Origin: Stichopus chloronotus
Taxonomy: Eukaryota > Echinodermata > Holothuroidea > Aspidochirotida > Stichopodidae
Direction of reading: 5' to 3'
NCBI GenBank assembly: GCA_021234535.1
Contig: CM037843.1
Location: 18,631,911-18,695,910, forward strand
DNA length: 64,000 nt
Part shown: piece after piece, positions 36,501-45,500 of the stretch
Numbering within the stretch: position 1 is the stretch's first letter
Layout: each line of letters starts with the position of its first letter
Notes under the pieces: model-generated
What the model saw: the letters and a program-made list of their open reading frames with translations, nothing else
What the model was told of the DNA's origin: nothing
The model's database searches: none
Program-made: the position numbers and the translations under genes

Positions 36501-39500
36501 TTTCTGACCATGAACTCTCACTGCATTACATTAAATCTGTAGAGACAGAAACATGTTTCATGCTTTTACAAAATGGCCCATTTCAGACATTGGACCCTAA
36601 ACGTGACAAACATGTACCCACATGGAACCACTTCCATAGCACTAATGTGACCAACTATCAACAGTGTTACATACAATCTGTATGAGAAGAAATATTCTGC
36701 ATGATTTCACAACAGCCTATGGGCACTATGGTTCCCTGCACTTGAAATATACATACTGTAAAATGATATGCCTGAGTTCATAAATCTCAAAAAAGCCATT
36801 TCAATTAATGCAATGAATTGCAGATGTTGAACTGCAATATACAGCAATATCCCATTCATTTTACAAAACACAAACAGCTGTGAATCTCTCATTTAAAGAA
36901 GGGGCTCTGCAAATTGCAATATGGCTTATCTCATCTATGCCCCTTTAAAGTCCAATAAACTGATAGGATGCCCTGGAGGGAACTACTGGGGTCTAGTTTA
37001 AACTGGTAAGAAAACCTACTGACTTATTTTCTTTCACTGTGTCCTGCTCACCTCACTAATTGAAAAGACACTTACATGAATGCACACATTAGCACTCAGG
37101 CAGGAGGAGGTAAACTGATCTATCCAAAACTTGGCTGGTGTGACCACCTACAGTAGTGCAAACAACACTGCTTCTTTTTCATTTGATCAAGAAACTGCTA
37201 ACTCAAGCAGTACTTCCATGATGCACTGGAGGGGAACTGATGGAACATATGAGCATCCATAGCATAACAAGGTTTTCATTTGCCCCCAGTTCCCCCAGAT
37301 GACCTCTGACCTCCTCAAAAAACGATAGGGCACACCTTCTCTATATGGCGAACCTACATACCAAATTTGACTTTCATCTGATCTTCCCCTATTGAGTTAG
37401 AGCGTACCTAAGCAAAACAGACTTTTGCCCCCAGTTCTCCCAAATGACCTTTGACCTCCACCAAAAACAATAGGGCACACCTTCTCAACACGGCAAACCT
37501 ACATACCAAGTTTGACTTTCATCAGACTTTCCCCTGATGAGTTAGAGCGTTCCTAAGCAAGTGTCACAGATGTACACACACACATACACACATACACACG
37601 CACAAACACCCGCACACACACACCAACCTGACTGCACAGGTTCCTTTGCTGATGCAAGGAACCAAAAAGAACAGTAAAAGAAAGACATACACATACGCAG
37701 AATATTTACTTTATTTCAAATAATGTACAAACAACTGGTATTTAAACTAAGCCAAAGAAAGCGGATACAACGTCTCACTTGACTTTCTGCAGCTTGTAGC
37801 ACTTTGCAAACTAAGGTGAACGGAACAAAAGACCTGGGTCAGATGTTGGCTTGTATCTGAAAGCTGTAAACTGTGCTATTGTGCTCTGTAGTTGGATTAA
37901 TACAAGTATGGAGGCAGTTGTGTGTATTTCAGAAAGTCCTCAGCAGTGCCATGGAGCACAAGAGAAATAATGAATCAAGCTCCATTGAACACACAAATCT
38001 GTGTCTGCACAGATCGCCAAAATCGAGTGTGGATGGCTTCTCTTACTTTCCATGCAATTTTCAACTCATACTGCAGTACATGAATGGGTAGACGCAAACT
38101 TCAAAAGTACAATTTTTAGAAGGACCACTACACAAGGTTTTCCAAAGAAAGTTTAAGCTTGTCTGAAAGAAAATCTGTCACAAATTGCATCATAAAGTGT
38201 ATATCCTCTATAATTTCTCCCTGTACGCTACAGTATGTGCACAGTTGCTTTGTAGGATTTACTCCAGTGTTGGTACTTACCCCCTGTTGGTACTTATGCT
38301 ACCTCATGAAGGTAATTATTGATAACTGAACCCATCCATTTTTTTGTAATAGTCATACTTCTATAATATCACCCCCAGTTCAAAGAACTAACACTATAGT
38401 AACCATACTGATCCCTAGCATGTTTCCAGTGCCAGATTCATGTTTAATAGAGTACTCACATATTTGCGTGAGTTAATCGCAAAACCGATACAAGTGCTAT
38501 ACTTGGTCGAGACGTCACTTGTAACTTTGACATGTAGGAAAGAGAGGGATGCCTAGGTTGGCTGATTGAAAAAGGGGAATGAGACAAAAAAGTTTAAGAA
38601 CTACTGATCTTTTTTGATAACACATGAGTCACATTCAAAAAACAATTATGCTGTAAAAAATAATGGGGGGAGGGGAGAATGAACAAGTCAACAGGGCTCT
38701 AAATATGCTTCAATAGCACGGAAGCAGACAATGATTAAAGAGCACTGACAGGATTTTCTCCACAAATACCATTGATACATTTTACACCACATGTGTAGAC
38801 CCCGTATGTACAATAAATCAACAACGATAACGTTCCTTACATTAGAAGGAAAGCCAAAAAATATATTTAAAACACTGTGGGCACAACATGTTTTGTGAGA
38901 TGGTGTCATCGGTTAATTTTGAGCTGTGGTCATCAGTTAATTTTTAACCCTGGTCGACTGCTGGATGAATGGTCCACATCAAAATGTTTTTTCGACAATA
39001 TTTGGAAATTAGAATTTCTTACCTCACTTTTTTCTCTCTTCAGTTCATCATCAAGGAGGTTACTGATTCCAAATTCTTCATCCATCTCTTCCAAAAGTTT
39101 GGCCTAGGTCGACCAAAAAAAAAACAAAAAAAAACAGGGACACATTATTACATGCAGGCACCCTTGGACAAACTGAATTTCAAAATGCTTTCACGGAGAT
39201 AACTTACATGTGTGAGGTATGAAGGAACATATGTTAACTTCAACATGTTATGACAAACACGACATACTATAGAGTATATACCCATCAGTGTACAGTACTC
39301 GCAGACATTTGCATACGTCAGACCTAATAAGCCACCCAAAAACATACAGTGTTACTTGATGGTATGAGAAAATAAGTTCTCTTTGGAATATTTCCCACAT
39401 TCTTCATCTTTTTCATGTATAAATACAATCAACTGAATCTATGTCTGATATCAAACCACCCAAGAATCATACCTAAGGAGTAAGAACAATGAGCATCGCT

Positions 39501-42500
39501 ATTGGCATTGAACTTTGAACTAAATTGTTTTTCCCTACTGCTGCGTTACCTTAATTTATGATCAATAATCCCCTTAAGTATTGATTTTTACGACAGACGC
39601 CTCTGTCAAAACTTCAAAGGAGATGTGATGGGAAATTTAAAAAAAAAGAAGCGAAACATGATTTAAGTTTCTTTTGATGCTGAAAAATCAATGAAGTGTG
39701 TACACAATGCTAGCTGCACAACTGATACAATCAGAGTTGTGAGAGAGTGGGCACAAGGGGAAGATATGCTAGATGTGAACGTGACTGTCGGAAACGATTT
39801 TGAAAATAGTGAACATCTGAGGAGACACTTGAATAATCATTAACAACTTGAAAAAAGAAACAATATTTTGCAAAGACAATCACATTGTCTTTTTTCCTTG
39901 CTGTTATTGCAAACATTTGTACGATCACGTTTTTCACACTGACGTTCTTCTGTTCTGTAAATTGCCTCTTTTCTTGGATTATGAGAACCATGACAAATTC
40001 AATATTCTGAAAGATGCATTCCCAGCAGACAATATTGCTCAGGGCAACAACATCCGCCATATTTTATCCGAATATTTGCTCACCCAAACTTTTGCAAATT
40101 CAATCAATGCATCTTTAATACTGTAACTCATCTTTTGCATAATGTTTGGGGGAGATGAAGCATTTGCAGATGATTAGTGGTGAAACTGACTGACTTCACA
40201 AAAATTAAACACTGTTTTTTTTTTTTGTACACCATGTTGATGCACTTTATTAAAATGCCTTGTTTCCCTTTCACTACAGCAACTCATGCATAGACAATAC
40301 TGTCATTGGATGCAAATATAACAAGTCAAGGGTGGAAAACTCTACCATAATGTTTTACACAACAGATATGCAAGCAAGCAGAGAGACATGCATGCTAATT
40401 TGTGGAGTCTGCAATGGTCATTTTTGGAGTATTTAACCACATTTATGGTCACAGTACCCTCTACGAATGGCTACGAACACCATACATACAGTATGAACAA
40501 TTTGTACAGACTTACAAAAATCAACAGTTCTTAGACTGTTCATGAGTTCGTAGCCAGGTAGATTATCTTGTCAAACTTTTTCTATCAATGCTGCAATAAG
40601 TGGCTAATAACAAAGCCACTGCATGAATATCTTGAGAAATTTCAAGGGAAGTCTAAGAGCTATGGAAGATGTTTGTGATTTATGAAGTATAAATATGAAC
40701 GTATTAAGTTGTTCCTGGGGGTCCTTACAGCTTTTGTAGGAACAACATACAGTACCGTATGAGCAGGGATTTATACAGAGTTCCTACAAATGTTCAAAAG
40801 GCATTCTTAAGGTGAAAATAAGGTGCACCTAAGGTGGAAATATGACAGTTTTGCAGGATTGAGTTCTCAAAAGCTGATTTGATAACCACAACAAAAAAAT
40901 CCCTCAACAAATTGTGTTGAAAGCCAGACGTTCTTCATACCACCGACTTGGCAGGCCATGGTGCAACATAAAATCACACCATTTCTTAATGAAAGGGGCA
41001 CAAACTCCTTTGAGGTCGTAAGGATTTAAGCTTTCCTCCGCAAATCCACACAAAGATTGTGTGAAACATTCGATATGAACTGAGAGGTTCCTACAAACTC
41101 ATACTTCTTTCCTACGATTATATGTAGACTGTAGCATAATCAAGCAATTTGTCCTTGAAGTTGCACTGTATACTGTAGATGGTGCTAACGGAGCGAACAT
41201 TTATCAGATATTGTATCTTACCTGTTTCTCAGCTTTTTCTCTCTCTTTCTGTGACTTTCTGCTTTTCATCACCCATGCAGACACATCATCCACCTCATCA
41301 TCATCATCTTCTGCAAGAGTCTTAACTTTCCTACGATCACAATAAAAAGGAACCTTACTGGGACACTGACAGGATGAGGATAAAAATCATTCAAACACAC
41401 AATCCAAGAATTTCAACCAACTGACAAGTGACATATTCTATAAAATACACATACTGTAGGACAACTGACACACACATATGACAACTGACATATCCTATAA
41501 AATACACATACCATGAAGTAAGCAATATCTGGTGTTATCATGAACAGTTACCCAAAGACAGAAGTCTTTGTGAAAAATTATCATACAGGAAAATCAATCA
41601 CCCTTTTTATTTGAAAGAGGACTAGTGCTTGTGACATACAGCTTTCACAACTTTTTGCACTTTCTTCTTCCAAATCGGGTGCAAGCACATCTCCTTAACA
41701 GATCCAAAAATTAATGATTTTTTTCTCCCTACTGGAGAACTTCTTTCTGACAGAATTTGTCATTGGCAGATCCTTTTTTTTAAACTACAGATCTGTTTAA
41801 GAGAACGTGTAAAAAGTTATGTGAGAAGTATATCACAACTATAACAATCCTAGTAAAGACTGACTACTCACTGAGATTGTGTACCAACCATGTCACCCAT
41901 AACTGATCAGTGAACAATATCATGAAAATAAGTCTTCTAATGGACCATGCAGAAAATAGTTGCATGTTCTCCCCTCCCTCCTCGGGCGTTACAGCTCCTG
42001 CACAATTTAACTGAGTAACTGAGAACGTGAGCAAATCAATTCCCCCTCCCCCCTCCCCCCCCCCCCATCATGAACACACCATCTCCACATACTGTACAAA
42101 ATATTTGGGGACAACTGTTTTCCTTCCTTTTCAGTAAATATCCAAATTATGTTGTAACACTTACAAGGCAAGTTTGTAATTTATGTTCAAAATTACTGAG
42201 TACACCTCTCCCTGAACTGATAGCACTCACAAAAAACAATTTTTACTTGAACTCTGACCCCTTTTTCTCCATACATAAAATTTACAGGTCTCAGCAAACT
42301 CACTGCAGCTTCTTATGAAGTCTCCTTTTCTCTCTTATCATGGCCAACTTTTCCTGTATTTTCTCCGTTTCTCGTTTGGTGGCCAGATTGACTGCCGGCT
42401 TGTGGACGTCTGGTCTGTCATCATAGGAGGTCTCCTCTGCCTTGGTTTCAGTTTCAACTTTGAGTGGCGCTAACCCCAACTTGAGACGTAATTTGCTGAG

Positions 42501-45500
42501 AAAAGACAAAATGCAATTTGGAAAACAGTCTGATTAAAGCCCTTTTTTTTCTAATTAAAAATAGTATATCCAGTAGTAGTAGTAGTAGTCTTGCAAGCAG
42601 TACCAGGGATGCAGTACAATCTTATTTCTTAGGGAATCTGGGATACTCTGTTACACGGCATTCATCGAAATATCAAATAAAATATTGCTCTGTAGTCTCA
42701 TGTATCAAGTTCAGTGAATTAAAATGTTAATAATGTGTAACATCATGTAAGATCACATATTAATGACACCTGCACATCCCACAATTAACATTTATGCTGA
42801 TGGTTAATGAACAATATAAATATTTGCAAACATATGCGCCTTTCTTTAAGGTATTGTGTATTAATTTTGCATCATTGTGTCTTAAACATGTACTGTACAA
42901 GATTATGCTGCACTGTCTGTAAAGGATGCTTTTAGATTAAAGTACCGTTTTTGTGTAAATTAAAATATGGTGTTCGCGCTTTGACTCACTGAATCAGGGA
43001 AATCACATGAATAAATCCACTAACCCACATTTTCTCTTGGCATATACAGTACATACAGCAAAATTATTACAATTAAAATGATCCTACAGAACAGCACCAC
43101 AACTTCACTAAAGGCAACCTCAGTTTAGTACTCACTTTGTTTCTTCAATGCTCAATGACTCATGGAATGTTCCCTCGCCTGCGGGAGCTTCACTCTCTGT
43201 GGGTGAAGAAAAGACAAACATAAATAAAGTGTGTTTGGGTATATACTGTACTTGTAAAGTTCTGTGTATTCTGTGGACACATTTATGAAAAATATAATAA
43301 ATCACAAGAGGTTCCTGAGAAAGCAGCTATGATCAGGGTTACCTACTACACATCTTCCACAGCCAGTTTGGCACTATCAATCTCGTTTGGCATTAAAATA
43401 ATTTCTTTGAGAAAAGAAAAAAGGCCAGTAAAGCGATCACTGAACTTTGCATAACTGAAAAAATAGTAATAACTACACACTGAATCTGAAGGACATCCTC
43501 CTTTCAATGGGGGACTTAGAGGTAGTAGGCCTACTGTACATACTTCTCAGGACAACATACTACAGTACTGCATTTTGAATGTTTCTGACTGCTACAATAC
43601 CTCCCTATAGCCTTCCAGGGTTTCCACAATTGGCTAACATTATTTTCTTTAGACTTTTTCATGACTTTTTAGGAACTTTTATCAAACCTATGAAGGAATT
43701 ATGTTGCAAACTACTGCTGAAGAGAGGGAATTTAAATCTGATTGTCAAATAATTCGTGAAAAAAAGAGATGGAGACCAAGTTATATAGTGTAGTGAATAT
43801 TTTTCAGAATATTTACCTTATTTGCAACTCTATAAACTGCTTCTAGGTATCTTTTTGCTGAAAACAGAAAATTCAAGACTTTCAAGAACCACTGGACTAT
43901 ACTTTTCAGCACTGCATTTTCACACATCAAACGTTAAGCACTTTTTCAGGTTTTTAAGGAACTGTGGGATCCTTGCTATACAACAGTATGAAGAGCTTCA
44001 CCACTGTGATATTACAGTGCTAAAGGGAATAGAGATCACTTGCAGTCAAGGCTTAGCTGGTAATGCATCTCGCCATCATTGAGGTGGTCAGATCGAAATG
44101 AGGACGGCCACATTTATTTATGGTGTAATGGATGGCCACTGAGAGGGCCAATAAAATGTTTGGCCTAGCCATAAATTGTGTTTAAATGTGAACCTAAGCT
44201 ATACATCTTTCTCACTGCTATTATAAGCTCTGAGGGAAGGAATTGAATTTGAACATAAATAAGCCTAAAATACATTGTAGTTCAGCATCGCCTCCCGGAT
44301 CTCCACCACAGGCCCTAAGGCAGGCCCCTAGGACCCAACCGATGAAGGCAAGGCATTGTCCCCATGTTAAATTTGCAATGTTTTAAGAATTTGATCTATT
44401 CATCCAAAATGACCTTTACAGAAACTGAAAAGAAAAATGTTAAGAATTCTGCAGGGTACAAGTCAATCACGACAGCAAGAGATAGCACATCTTTCCTCGT
44501 TCACGAGGAGCTCACAACTGGCGTACAGTAGCTGCCCGAAAAGTCCAATGCTAAACGAGGGCCTGTCACCTGATACCTGCAGCCCGCCCTCTTCTCTGGC
44601 AATCACATGCTACTGTACTGTACAGGCAATCATCTGGAAAATTGGAATTCCAGAGATTTCCTTATGGGAAACAGTCAACAGTAGCCCGAAGGGCATTGAG
44701 TGTGAGTATGTGTGTGTGTGCCCTTGTTTTGGGGTGCGTTCGAGGACCGAAACAATAGATTTTAGGTCCTCTGTAGAAAATTCAATAGATTTCTCCGGTC
44801 CTCTCAAGATTAACAATAGACAGTCTATTGTTAGGGTTGAGGAAGAAAAAACAAAAGAAAGCACAATGAGGTCCTTGGAATGAATGGAAAACAAAGTTGG
44901 GTGTGTGTGTGCATTTGCGACTTTAATAAACAATAATATGAAAATCTAGTACTCCTTTTTGTATTGTTTCCCAATAGGACCAGCCTTTGTCTGACAAGAT
45001 TATTAGCAAGAGAAACTGCACTTTTCTTGATACCCACCAATGTTTGGCACCCTCAAGCACATTGTCTGTACAAGTACTCTTGCTCAAAGAACTGTAAACA
45101 GAATGTGTACAGTAGCTGCAGGTACAACATCACTGAAACAAATACCAAGTAATAGTTGGGAGAAGCTTCTCTACAAAATGTATAGTAACTTAACTTTTGA
45201 GGTTTTGCCTTTGTAAGAATGACTAGAGTATTTTGTTTAACATTTTTTTTTTTACATTTTTTTTTTTATTTTAGTTTAGTTTACATCTCTGGAGGGAGAT
45301 GGAGGTTCTGTATGTTATGTTAAAAGGTCATAATGTTAAGTCTCTGGTGTCATTGTAAGGAATGAAACTGACTATGGTTCACATGTGTGCACAGTGCTGT
45401 GGGTCAACAAATTCTGAGGTAAGTCAAGACTAAAAAGTTCAGTACAGTACTGTAATGTACAGTACTGAACAGACAAGAGCAATAATGATGATTTAATATG

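Noticed and set aside
44046..44120. Functional tRNA gene
   Set aside because: No complete cloverleaf or acceptor stem could be drawn and the B box is degenerate.
44437..44883. 148-codon plus frame in SART1 intron 1
   Set aside because: No recognisable domain; overlapping antisense frames of similar length suggest chance.
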